Shown: positions 48,738 through 59,802 of the stretch, piece by piece
Numbering within the stretch: the stretch's first letter is position 1
How the letters are laid out: the number at the start of each line of letters is the position of its first letter
Assembly (NCBI GenBank): GCA_015698045.1
Contig: BLAL01000048.1
Location: 248,001 to 312,000, forward strand
DNA: 64,000 bases
Source of the DNA: Rhizophagus clarus
Taxonomy: Eukaryota; Glomeromycota; Glomeromycetes; Glomerales; Glomeraceae
Reading direction: 5' to 3'
Notes under the pieces: generated by a model
What the model was told of the DNA's origin: nothing
What the model saw: the letters and a program-made list of their open reading frames with translations, nothing else
Databases searched by the model: none
Program-made: the position numbers and the translations under genes

Positions 48738-50266
48738 AGTGTTTCTTATTTATTATTTATTAGGAATGTAGTTAAAAATATATGTATATATATAGTCGAA
48801 CTCTTAAAATAAATTACCTTTATATTTTTACTGAGTAAAAAGGAAGGTTTATATATGTAGTCCGCGGTTTTATTAATAAAAACATACAAATCATTAAATC
48901 ATTTTGTCCTACCAACCCTACGAAAAAAGTGTATCCGGAATTCATGCTGAAATTGTCCGGAAAAATGAACAGACAATTTCCGGATGTTTGGTAAATCCAA
49001 AAAACGATGTGCATTTCCGGATGTTCAGAATATGTTCGGGTTCAAATCAGTCCGAAATTTGTCCAGAATTCTGAACAATCCAATTTTATCCTGGATGATC
49101 AGCAGGAGATTACTACTTCCTACACAATTATCCAAAGTTTGAATTAACATCATAGATAGCATTTTAGGCTGCTCTTCAAGTTTACTTATTACATCAGGAG
49201 TGGTTTTAAATATCAGTTTTGTGCTTTTTGCATTTTTTCAAAATTTAAAATTTTACATTTTTAGAAATATTGTCTAGAATTGGTCCGGAATTTGTTGAGT
49301 TTATTTGTCCAGAATTTGACTGGAAATTTTCATAAAATTGGGCGTGCAAAAAATTCCGGACAGCAAAATAGATCAATTTACTGTAACCCGCCATTCTGAT
49401 CAAAAGTCTAGTATTAAATACTAGATTTATCTATATTTATATTAGACAAGTCTATATTTTATCTAGATCAGATCTATACTTTAATGTAGATCGCCTTATA
49501 TTTTATACCGGACTAATTTGTTAAGCTTCTCCAGCATGATTATCACCTGTCTATCTGCATAGCATTGTAAGAAAAAAAGGAAAACTCCTTTTTCCATTAA
49601 GCGGTGATTGTCCTATTTATGCACAATTTATTGGGATGTCTACAATAAGTTTAATCACAAACATAGGAGAAGCTCTTTAATAAAAATGATTAGGACAGAT
49701 TTTCTGTAATAAATTTTGAAATTCCCGGTTTATTAATAATAAATTTATAATTAAAATTGCTGTCGCGAAAATTTTAATTTCTCATGTTCCATCTATTATT
49801 TGTAATTTTTGCCAATAAAATTTAATTCTTTAGAGGTATCTTTATAAAATTACAATCGTGAATTTGAAAATTTTTCAAAGAATTTGATCACAATATCAAT
49901 GTAAAAATTTATTTGAACTTTGTACAAGAATTTTACAAATTATATACCTCTAAGATTATTTAATGCAAAAGTAGCATCATTCACACATCTTAATGCCTGT
50001 TGTCTGAACTCTTCTAAGTCATTTAATAATCTTGGAGTTAAAAAATACATCAGGTATACTGATTAAATTTTATAATTTTCCTTGATGGATAATGCAAAAA
50101 CTCATTATTATTATATCTATTTATTTATTATTATAAGTTTATTCACTGGTAAAAAAAGTTTATTTCATTTGATTTATTAAAAGTAATTATTTATATATTA
50201 CAAATAACAGATAAACAAAAATTCCAGTTTACAGTAGGTGTGCCGGTGAAGCTTAACAAATTAGTA

Positions 50267-51865
50267 GGACCCCGAAATATATATATAGAGGTCAGGGGAT
50301 ATCAAAATTTTTTACTAATAGCTGTACGCAAGGGTTTTTAATAAGGTAAGTACGCAAAATTTATCCCTAACTCCAAATAGTTAGAAAAAATAAGCAAACT
50401 AATCTTCCGACTTTATCATATAATTGGAGGCTCATTTTTTTCATGATAAAGTAAAATAGTTTAAATAAAATTTTCGACATTGAAAAAAAATCAAGAAATC
50501 CATAAGGATGAAAAGAATCCTTAGAGATATTTATTTATTTTATTTATAATAGATTTAATTATTCATTTTTATCTATTTATTACGTGTTAACAGATGTATT
50601 TAATTTGTCTCATCCCATCTATAATAATTATTACATATTCAATTGGAATAAATTAAAATTAATTGTTTTCGCTTTCCCAATTTACCCAAAAGTCCAACCT
50701 ACAAAAGGAAGTAAAAAAAAACGTTAGTTAACGTTCTAATGAAATAGAAATAAAAAAAATCAAAATTTCGCAACAGACATTACGAAGCCTACCATTCCAC
50801 ACCATTATATCTTTTTCTTCACTGCACAAAAATTTTCTCTTTATTTGTTCTTTCTCTTTTCTCAAAAATTACTTTTTCAAAATTATTAAATTATTTCTTC
50901 CCCCTTTTCTCGTAATTACTCATCCATCTCAAAAGCCCAAACCTAAAAAAAGAAAATAAAAAAAGAACTTTAATTAGCCATATTTCAAATTAAATAAAAA
51001 CAAAAAAAAAAAAATATATCAAATTGCGTTACCATTTTGGCATTTCAGTATTCTGAACCTGAAATTTACAGAAAAAAATATAATAAGAAACGTAATTACA
51101 CATTTCTCATTAAAAATATTGAAGGAAATCAAAGCTTTGCGAACTTTAGTTACCGCTCACACCTGAAAATCTAAACCTTAAAAAAAAGATGAAAGAAACA
51201 TTAGTTGGCATTTCAAATTAAATAATATAAAAAAAGGTTAAGGTGTCGCAACACCTTTGCGAAGCTTACCATCTTCAGCATTTCAGTGTCTTAAACAAAA
51301 ATCTAAAAAAAAACACATAATAAGAAACATAAATATACGTTTTTAATAAAATATTAAAAAAAATTAAAGTTTCGCAACAAGCATTGCAAAACTTACCGTT
51401 TTGACTTAGTCGGTTGAACCTGAAATCTAAAAAAAAATCAAATGTTTCATTAAACAAGGTAGCCTTCTCAGTTTCTTACAAGAATTGGAGGGTAAAGGCT
51501 TAAACTTTATTGAATTGTTCAGCAGTTGTTGGCTTAAATCTTTAATTTTTGGTTCTTAATTTCCGTTTTTTTTTTGTAAAAGCCTTTTAAAATAAAAAAA
51601 TGTTCCGATTATCAAATTCAGATCTGATAGATCTGATTGATGTGTTACCGGCAATACACTAAATATCGAATTTACCTTCATATTTAAGTTGATGTTTTTA
51701 TCATATTGAAATAATAATTATCAAATATATATTAAAAATACGCAAACTAAAACCTTTACTTTTAAAAAAATCTATTAAAAATACGCAAATTGATAATCTG
51801 ACTTCGGTTAAAAAATTCATAGATTGTACGCAAATCAAAATCTAACACATAATATTTCGGGGTCC
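50267..51865. mobile_element. Inner nested element (GGACCCC ends, TA target)
   Basis: The short terminal inverted repeats GGACCCCGAAATAT (left) and complement of ATATTTCGGGGTCC (right) are flanked by TA on both sides (50265-50266 and 51866-51867), a pattern typical of Tc1/mariner-like elements. Length 1599 bp. No intact transposase; the interior holds a row of exon/intron-like repeat units (50690-51440). A related end occurs at 26408-26493. Confidence 0.6.
50690..51440 (-). repeat. Array of five exon/intron-like repeat units
   Basis: On the minus strand a unit of about 110-260 nt recurs: a poly-T tract ending in TAG or AAG, a short segment such as ATTTCAGGTTCAACCGAC or ATTTTTGTTTAAGACACTG, then GGTAAG(C/T)TTCGCAA..TGTTGCGAAA, then AT-rich DNA ending in another poly-T/AG. 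Boundaries look like splice acceptors and donors. The short segments (about 23-33 nt) carry no recognisable protein. It lies inside the inner TA-flanked element. Confidence 0.45.
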
Positions 51866-52786
51866 TAAATTAGTCCAGTATAAAATATAGGGCGATCTGA
51901 TCTAGTATAAAATATCGACTTATCTAATATAAAATATAGGTAAATCTAGTATTTAATACTAGACTTTTGATCAGAACGGCGGGTCATAATTCTCTGGACA
52001 TTTTCATGACAATTTTGAAGCACCTGAACAATTTCCGGACATTTTCGTAGACATTTTCCAGATATTCTTTTTTTCGTAGGGCAAATTAATTATGCCAAAA
52101 TGATAAAAAAAAAGCTTCATATGTTTCTCCATCACGTCTTCAAAATTGAATTAAGTACTTATAAATTAATTTTGAAAAGATTCTGGCATTTAATAAGAAA
52201 TAAGTCAAGCTGATTTATTATTTCAAAAATAAAGAATTAAATGCGTGTTGACAACATGTCTTAAGATTAACTGTTAAGGCTCATTATAATGCAGATCTCT
52301 ACATAATTGGCAAGGTTTCAAAATTACATGATAACTGGTTTATTTTATTTTTATATTATGGTCGGTTGATACAAGTTTGATATAACATTATGAAAATAAC
52401 GAAAATTAATCTAACTATATTAACCCTCGAAACCCCTTTTTAAAACTCTTCAGGTGTGTCTAATGTCGTAGAATGAAGACAAATGAAAAAAAGAATAATA
52501 CGGAAAGTTGAAAAATAATATCGATTATTTCAAGTGATGCCTTACTTAAATACTGTAAAATATGGAAGGGTGCAATTAAAAAAAGTGGTTTTTTTTTTAA
52601 GGAAAAAAAAATATGTAGATTTGAAAGTTTTCGCTAATGAAAACGTGATACTAAAGTATTGGCGAAATTATCGGTGAAAGGGGTTTATGATGGGCAAAAT
52701 ATTTAACTTCCATGTTGTTATCGGAATTATCCGAAGGAGCTTTAATCGTATTGTCTTCAGAACGAGGTGTATAGTGTAAAAACACG

Positions 52787-53095
52787 TCAGGTCACGATAG
52801 AAATTGATGATCTTGTTTTTAATACTTGCAGATACTGTAACATCGTAATTTCTTCAATGGCAATGGGTAAAGCTTCACTGGTCTTATGGCGTAACATTAT
52901 ATTGTACTTATTTGTTATGTTATCGACGATTTCTATAGGATCCCCAATTGCATATTGAATAACAGAACCTGCTTGTGCGCAACGCAACCTCGCGGTGTAG
53001 ACAAATGTTTTTGAGTTCTCTTGTCTTAAAACTAATTTCATAAGCCCATTCCAGTACTCGGTTTGTTGTTTTGAAAAGGCAATATTGAATTTTAG
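52787..53095 (-). CDS. Unassigned coding-like fragment
   Basis: A minus-strand frame open from about 53095 to the stop at 52787, with an ATG at 53041 (MKLVLRQENSKTFVYT). It encodes about 84-100 residues including RLRCAQAGSVIQYAIGDPIE and NKYNIMLRHKTSEALPIAIE. Its composition is less AT-biased than the flanks and the translation is protein-like, but I do not recognise a family. There is no clear splice continuation. It may be a remnant of a transposon or displaced gene. Confidence 0.25.
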   Translation of the reverse strand, partial: LKFNIAFSKQQTEYWNGLMKLVLRQENSKTFVYTARLRCAQAGSVIQYAIGDPIEIVDNITNKYNIMLRHKTSEALPIAIEEITMLQYLQVLKTRSSISIVT

Positions 53096-53622
53096 ATTTT
53101 TTTTTTTATTCTTTATAAATCAGGAAGTAGAACTTATCCGGTAGTCGTTAAGAATACTTAACGTATTCATTGATGAAGAAGTGTACAAAATCTTTGCGTT
53201 GAGGAATACTTGTTATATGTGCAACGGGGATATTAAATCTCAAGTAAATCACAGTAATTTTGTTTGAATTTGGTTGGTCCGAGTTGAAGCCAAAGTTTGG
53301 ACTGAACTGGACCGCAACTTGAAAATTTTCACACTGTAACTTGGTCAGACAGGACTGTAACTTGAAGCTCAATTTCACAAATCTTTGTGTAGTAATTTTG
53401 GATAGTAATCCTAAAAATTTGTTGTTTTTTTTTTCCTTTTTTATTAATAAAATCGCAACATCATATATATAAAACCTTCCTTTAACTCAATAAATAAAAG
53501 TCCAAACCGGCTAATGTACATATATTTTCAGCTATATAAATGTTCATCCCTAATAATACATTTCCCTGATAATACAAAAAAAATATAACTACATGAATTT
53601 GAAAATTTGCTAAAGTAAAATT

Positions 53623-55620
53623 TCACTCTTTTATATCAAATAATATACATTCAACATTATTTTCAGTTTTTGATATTCTTATTGTTTTGTTCTTACAAAT
53701 GGAACAAGTTTTCTTACAATTACAATCGAGGTATTTTATCTTAATTTGATCAGTTTTTTGACTCGAAAAAAAGGGGTGATAATTATTATTTTTTGATAGA
53801 ATTAAACTAACACATTTTGGATTTACACTATTAGTATTAAGTTTAATAGATGGGTTTCTAAAATACTTATAATTAAAAGTAAATGACTCATAAGAATTTG
53901 ATGATGAAGTACAATTATTACTAGAAATAATATATGTGCAAAAAGTAAATTTTGGCAATTTTTCATAACTCTTTTTTTTAATACAATAGGAATATACGTC
54001 TACGTTAAATTTGTTATCTGATTGAGCTTTGCAAAAATTATGACCAATGATAATAGAATCATTTGAAGAATCCAAATTACTTAATACTGGAATTCCAAAG
54101 AAAGGAGTGCAACTTGTAAGCATTGAATAGAGTTCTTCATTTAATGGTATACTATAAAATTCACTAATATTTTGTTGTTCGTATTCACTTCTTATTGATT
54201 TAACGCTAATATTATCTGGAAGTATGAAATTAAAATTTATATCAAATCCCATAACCATTATCTTAATTTTCAAGTTATATTTACATTTTTGAAACTTCTT
54301 TTGTATACCACGAATTATGATACTTGGTTTTGTTTTTGGTTTTTTAAGAATTTGACAATCAAAGAAAACATTCTTTGAGGTTTCATTATTATCAAAAACT
54401 GATGCAAAGATGTCACAATCAGCTTCTTCATTTTGAATCATCTCTAAGGTATCTTGTGGAATATTTTTTAATTCAAAAGTTCGATATCTTCCAGGCTCAT
54501 ACAAAGGATAATCACAATCCTCCGTATAGGTGTAAAGAATTCTTTTTCCCATAGACTTGAAGGCGTTCTTACGTAAATCTTGTAAATCAGGTAGATCGTC
54601 AGTTAAGAGTTGAAAAATACTAATGGGATTTCTAAATTCGATACAACCCCAATTTTGATAAGATTCATTCCACGCTTTTTCATCAAAATTTTCATCATCA
54701 GGATGTTTTCCCCCAAGCAATCCTATATGATTAAAATTATAAAATTCTGATGTTCTTTCTGAGTTATTGAAATTATATCCTACATTAGAGTCTGATGACC
54801 CGAAACCTATATTTCCAGAAAACTTATTCGAGGTATCTGCTGAGCTGATTAACGATCTTTTAACATCATTAAAGTAAACTCTTCCTCCCAAAATAATTTC
54901 AGTTGGAATAAGTTGACCATAATCTTCAGTGATTTTTTTAAATTTTTCAGGATCTTTGGATTGTATAGCACCAATAATGGCATTTTTAAATTCGTCAGTC
55001 AATTTTAAGTTCGCTTTGTTGAATTTTAATGATACTTTACTAACTTCTATAAATTGATAAGCTGACGTGATTTCTTTATTAAAACTCTTATTTAGTACAC
55101 TTTCGATTGATAATCCTAATTTTACAAAACTCGTTATGTTATTTCCATTCACATTAAGAAATAAATTTGTTTTCTTCATCCAATCTTCTTCCGATTTAAA
55201 TTCGAGTCGACCCCTATTATAATTATCGATTTCTTTTATTTCACAGTCACTTATTGTATATGCTTGTTTTCCGGCTATCTTAATTCCATCAAAACTCATA
55301 ATTCGTCCATGATCCAGTTTGTGTTTATTACTCAAAAATTCCCAATAAAGTCGTTTTAAATATAATATATTTAAACCATTTTCAATTGTTATAGTTTCTC
55401 TTAGAATAAATTTTTCTTCATCTTCACGTTTCACCTCTCCGACTTTGTCATTTTCTTTTTTTGAAAATAGCATCATATCATTGATATCATTGCTATTTTC
55501 GAGGTCTTTACGAATATCTGATAAACGATCATCCGGATTTAATTTTTTAATGATATACCCTTGCGAGTTGTCAATAATGTTGATATATATCGTAATTTCT
55601 TTAATTTTTTCTGAAGACAT
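53623..55620 (-). CDS. G4: MACPF-domain protein with N-terminal ubiquitin-like region
   Basis: Single-exon gene, 665 aa, ATG at 55620 (MSSEKIKEITIYINII). Closest in layout to G3. The ubiquitin-like region has LNPDDRLSDIRKDLENSN and the MACPF domain has LDHGRIMSFDGIKIAGKQAY, SAYQFIEVSKVSLKFNKANL and YGQLIPTEIILGGRVYF. A Ser/Gly/Asn-rich segment (GNIGFGSSDSNVGYNFNNS) is a candidate membrane hairpin; LLGGKHPDDENFDEKAWNES and FRNPISIFQLL close the domain. The beta-rich domain (ADCDIFASVFDNNETSK) and Cys cluster (CNCKKTCSICKN) follow. It is divergent from gene D over a 672-bp spacer with a four-copy repeat, repeating the C-G3 arrangement. No signal peptide. Pore formation is a family expectation, not shown. 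Confidence 0.87.
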   Translation of the reverse strand: MSSEKIKEITIYINIIDNSQGYIIKKLNPDDRLSDIRKDLENSNDINDMMLFSKKENDKVGEVKREDEEKFILRETITIENGLNILYLKRLYWEFLSNKHKLDHGRIMSFDGIKIAGKQAYTISDCEIKEIDNYNRGRLEFKSEEDWMKKTNLFLNVNGNNITSFVKLGLSIESVLNKSFNKEITSAYQFIEVSKVSLKFNKANLKLTDEFKNAIIGAIQSKDPEKFKKITEDYGQLIPTEIILGGRVYFNDVKRSLISSADTSNKFSGNIGFGSSDSNVGYNFNNSERTSEFYNFNHIGLLGGKHPDDENFDEKAWNESYQNWGCIEFRNPISIFQLLTDDLPDLQDLRKNAFKSMGKRILYTYTEDCDYPLYEPGRYRTFELKNIPQDTLEMIQNEEADCDIFASVFDNNETSKNVFFDCQILKKPKTKPSIIIRGIQKKFQKCKYNLKIKIMVMGFDINFNFILPDNISVKSIRSEYEQQNISEFYSIPLNEELYSMLTSCTPFFGIPVLSNLDSSNDSIIIGHNFCKAQSDNKFNVDVYSYCIKKKSYEKLPKFTFCTYIISSNNCTSSSNSYESFTFNYKYFRNPSIKLNTNSVNPKCVSLILSKNNNYHPFFSSQKTDQIKIKYLDCNCKKTCSICKNKTIRISKTENNVECILFDIKE

Positions 55621-56292
55621 TCTAAAAATTAAAGAAGGTTTGTTATGTTTCGGTTACTTATTTATATGTTTGATTACCACAAATATAAACACTTTAACGG
55701 TAAAACGTGGCGTCGGAATTAAAAAAAAAAAAAAGAAATTTGCATAGTCCTTTCGATGAATTAAGCTTTATTCATTATTTGTGCTACGAGAGCATTATCC
55801 TTTGATGACCGCCTAAATAGTTTTTATGAAAGGATTACTAATTATTGTAATTTCCTATTTATTACTCATTGTTTGTGTTGCAAATGGATACCCTTTGATT
55901 ACTACCTAAATGGGAAAAGGTACAGCCAGCGATTAATTATTTCCTTTTTATTATCCATTGTTTTGCGTTGCAAGTGCATATCCTTTGATTACCACCTAAA
56001 TTAGGAAATGTGAAGTTATGAGACGTCGGAATTTTTTAAAAAAAGAAATTCCTACAATTTGATTGATTGTTTTATGAATTATGTATTATTCATTGTTTGT
56101 TCTACGAGCGAATATCCTTTGAATACCGCCTAAATGGGAAAATTTACTGCGAAAAAGTAGTCATGAAGGATTGCCTTAACCAAAAATGGATTTATCTTTT
56201 TTTAATAACAAAAAAAAGCCATAAATATAAATAACAGAGAATTTATTTCGGTGCAAAAAAAAAAAAAATAATTTTTACTCTAATTGTTCAAA
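55621..56292. promoter_or_regulatory. Bidirectional promoter between G4 and D with four repeats
   Basis: This 672-bp spacer between divergent start codons contains four spaced copies of a conserved block of about 50 bp: 55771-55819, 55863-55914, 55950-56004 and 56084-56138. Consensus parts are TATTCATTGTTTGTG followed by a GTTGCAAG/CTACGAG variant, then TATCCTTTGATTACCGCCTA and AAT. A second, shorter similarity (ACGTCGGAATT plus A tract) occurs at about 55710 and 56023. Candidate operator-like sites acting on both genes. An A tract (56257-56269) precedes the D start. Confidence 0.55.
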
Positions 56293-59200
56293 ATGAAATT
56301 TTTGAAAGAATGGATTTGTGAAAGAATAATTGGAGAAGAAATTGAATTTTTTGATTTAAACGAATTTAGCGATTTGGAAAATATTGATAAAGGAATCCAT
56401 GGAACTTTAAAAAAAACTAATTGGAAAAATCGAAAAATCACTATCGTGTTAAAACCTTTGAAAAATTCTAAGATCACTGAAAGTGAATTTAAAGAATTTA
56501 TTACTAAGGTATACACATTATTATTCTATTTGTTTGTTGATATAAATTATTAAACGTTTATAATATCATTATTTACATTATAGTTAAAAGTTTTACGTAA
56601 AATTGACCATTCAAACATTAATCGTTTTTTTGGGTTAACGAAAGGTCAGTAATAATGCGCGTGCTGTTAATCTAAAATAATAACGTAAATCATTTACTAC
56701 ATTTTAGTATACCGAACCTAATTTATTTATTTTTTTAATATAATAGACTCAAATGACAATTATTTTTCAATATCGGAATATGCTAGCGAAGGAAATTTAA
56801 GGGATTATTTGAAAATCAAATTTAATGCATTACAGTGGGATGATAAATTACAAATGGCGCTTGAAATTACTCGTGGATTAATGTGCTTGCATTCTGAAAA
56901 TATAATTCATGGAAATTTGGTAAATAAAACCTTTATTTTTATTTTTTGGTTCATTTAACGTCAATTTATATTGATTATTATTTTATCGTAAGCATGCTTA
57001 CAATATAGTGGTCAATAATTCTAAAGTAATGATGACGGACCTACAATTAATTAAACAAGCGGCAAAAGTTTCATCTGAATATACAGTTTATATTGAACCT
57101 CGGTGTCTTCGCAACTCAAGTTATGAGCTAGATACGAAATCCGATATTTATAGCCTGGGTATTCTTCTGTGGGAATTGTCAAGTGGACGTCCTCCTTTTT
57201 CTGAATATATGCAAATGGAATTTGGCTTAACCCAAATAGCGAATAAACTTCTTAATGGAGAGAGAGAGGAACCAGTTGCAAATACGCCTCTTGAATATTT
57301 ACAACTTTATCAAAAGTGTTGGAATGATGATCCGAATATGAGACCTGAAATTAATGAAGTTTACGATATTTTATCTCAATTAATAGATGGTAAAAGTTTG
57401 TCCGATCAATCATTATCTCTACGTACAGCAAAAATTACCCAGGAAATATTTAATAGTTCACCGCAACAAACAGTTAGACGATTCAAGTTGAATCATGGGA
57501 TAGTTTTAAACGGACACGATATAATTCCAAGTTTACAAGGAGTTGTAGTTGAAGACGGAAAATTAAGAGTAAATTTGTATGATGGACAACCTTTAGTATA
57601 CACGTCTATTAATTCTGAAAATAGTGAATTAAGAAGAGACATATGCATTAATTTTCCAGTTGCTGAAATCACTTATAACGGCAAATTGTTAGAATCCTTT
57701 ATAGAATATACGGATGATGAAAATAAACTACATAAATTGCATGGCGATTTTCTTGCAAGAAGGTTTTTAGTTGGTGGTAAATTATTTATCGAAGATTTTA
57801 ATTTAGCTGCTACACCACAAGCTGATATTTTAAAATATTATTTGTTCTGCATATATAATTCAGTCAAATATTCTATAGAGATCCAGTTCAACAACTTATT
57901 CACCTTGGATCTTTTACCAAAATTAGTAACATTGGACGGAGAAAAGATAAACACTCATGAAAAATTAATTAACTGGATGAATAATTTGTATAAAAAGAAA
58001 ATGGTTAGCATAATTTCTTACGATGACCTCATTCCAATTTCTTCATTAAAGCACAATTTACCATTGTTATATGGTGATCATGAAGATTATAAAGAAAGAC
58101 AGCCTGGAGTCGCTGATTTTGAAGAAAAATTAAATTTAGACGAGTGGGTTGGTAACGCGATAAATAATAATTTAATGAATTGGGCCAGGGAGTTCAATCT
58201 TTTTCAAGGATTAATAATTAATAAGTATGGTGAAATAGAAATTAGTAAGAAAGCTCCTATCAATGTCATTAAAATTCCTAAAGTCAATTCAATCAATAAA
58301 TCTTACTTGAAAATTATTGAACTATCAACAAAATTAGAATTTTCTTTTATCTCCAATAGTATCTTTCCAATTAAAAATTTAAGCACTTTTCCATTCATTA
58401 AAAATAATGATAATGATGAAGGACATGAAGGTTATAATCATGTTCTAGTCAAATATGAGAAATACGAAATTCTCTTAAATACGGAAAGTATAACTGCTAC
58501 GAAGGAATTTGAGCAAGCTATAGAAGAGGCACTTAACGGTATGAATCCATTAAAAGCTTTACAAGACGTACATGATGAGTATGGTCATTTATTTCCGCGA
58601 AGAATTATATTAGGAAGGTCCCTTAAAAACTTTTTACAGAATTCTCCTTCACCCAATGTATTGTATGATTTTAATGATATTAATGAATTACTCAAATCAA
58701 TAGATAACTTAAACATTTCATATCTTTTTACACAAAAGGGAAGAATCATTGAAAAAAATGATTTGTATAATTGGATTTGTAATACGAATAATCGTTTGGA
58801 AATTGTTAAATTCGATGATATCATTCCTTTATATAAAATTCTTAAAACAGAACTACAAGATAAGATAGATGATTTATTAAAAAATAACTATAAAGTCATA
58901 ATGACTGGAATTACGAATTTAACCGATTTAGATAACAATAATATTGAAAGTAACAAACGTATAGATTTTGGATTGTCGTTAGAAAGTGAAGAATATGAAG
59001 TGTTTGGATCAATCATGTCAGAAAATAATACAAAATCAGAGAAAATTTATGTTAGTTTTAAATTATATGACTTTAATGGATTTTATGCGACAATAAAAAA
59101 ACTGGAAGAAACAAGTATTGATATAACAAAATGTTTTGTTTTATGGATAGTTATTGGAAAGACTTCTCAATTATCTTTTCTTAGCCCAAGTAATCGAGAA

Positions 59201-59758
59201 TTACGAGTTGATATTATTGAAAAATCTATTAAATTACTACCTGATAAGCTGAATGATGATATAGAAACTACCTTTACATTACGTGAAGGATATACTGTTT
59301 TTGCGCACGTAAATCATTCACCAATAAACTATGAGTCTAATAGTATCAAGCTAGTTAGATGGAATGAAAGATCCATTAACGTTCAAATTGAATCAGACAA
59401 AATCCGAACAAATAAAAATAGTTCAAATTCACTTAATAATGATTCTGATCATGAAGATAATGGATGTTTAGCAGGTGAAATGGTTTTACGTATATGTATT
59501 CTATCTAAGGGTTTAAAAATTGATAACGCCAAAGAAGGAGAATGTCCTTTAAATTTAGCAGGACATATTCTAAATAAGAAAAATTTTAATGTGAACTTAT
59601 TTAATGAAAGTGATAAGAATAATGTTTCCGTTGATATTCAAGATAATAAATGTCCTACTACAGAAAAGTTACCCGATTTTCAACTTGGAATATCAGGATT
59701 GAATGAAGAAGGTAATTTAAATAATCTTTTTTTTCTTCTTGTCAATTGTGTAAATTAG
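56293..59758 (+). CDS. D: pseudokinase - 2x MACPF-like protein (probably continues into E)
   Basis: Exons 56293-56508, 56584-56644, 56747-56919 and 56993 onward; the start is the ATG of MKFLKEWICERI. The pseudokinase lacks a glycine loop, has HGN for HRD and TDLQ at the DFG position. MACPF-like unit 1 carries HGDFLARRFLVGGKLFI and unit 2 YGHLFPRRIILGRSL, then [11 protein letters not shown] and the beta-rich tail. If the last exon is read to its own stop (59758), it ends in a hydrophobic, intron-like NNLFFLLVNCVN. A donor GAAG|GTAATTT at 59711/59712 instead joins a 32-nt exon (59803-59834) and then the large E exon (59932), all in frame. That would give a 2226-aa pseudokinase-MACPF-RING-TPR protein ending at 63720. 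I list D and E separately because no transcript is available. Confidence 0.75.
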
Positions 59759-59802
59759 CGTTTCTACATCAATAATCCCTTTCTGAAAAGGAAAATGTTT
59801 AG

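Larger units (their letters stand above)
49386..51984. mobile_element. Middle nested TIR element (ACCCGCC ends, about 130-bp TIRs)
   Basis: The left end ACCCGCCATTCTGATCAAAA and the complement of the right end ACCCGCCGTTCTGATCAAAA stay similar for about 130 bp. This includes the palindromic TCTAGTATTAAATACTAGA and TATATTTTATAC.GGACTAA. A subterminal block (AAGCTTAACAAATTAGT at 50250, complement at 49510-49530) extends the pairing. No transposase is visible and no clear target duplication was found. It is interrupted by the inner element 50267-51865; without that insertion it would be about 1.0 kb. Confidence 0.7.
48916..52081. mobile_element. CCCTA-TIR element, copy 3, interrupted by nested insertions
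   Basis: The left end reads CCCTACGAAAAAAGTGTATC and the right end is the complement of CCCTACGAAAAAAAGAATAT. The flanking 3-bp direct repeat is CAA (48913-48915 and 52082-52084). TGTCCGG-type motifs fill 48940-49380 and 51985-52081. Removing the nested insertion 49386-51984 leaves about 567 bp, close to the 639 and 622 bp of the two intact copies. That supports a single element split by later insertion. Confidence 0.8.
48738..53622. other. Intergenic region with three nested TIR elements
   Basis: This 4.9-kb region lies between the 3' ends of G3 and G4. Most of it (48916-52081) is a composite of three nested elements listed separately. The remaining part (52082-53622) contains one unassigned coding-like fragment at 52787-53095. 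Confidence 0.55.
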
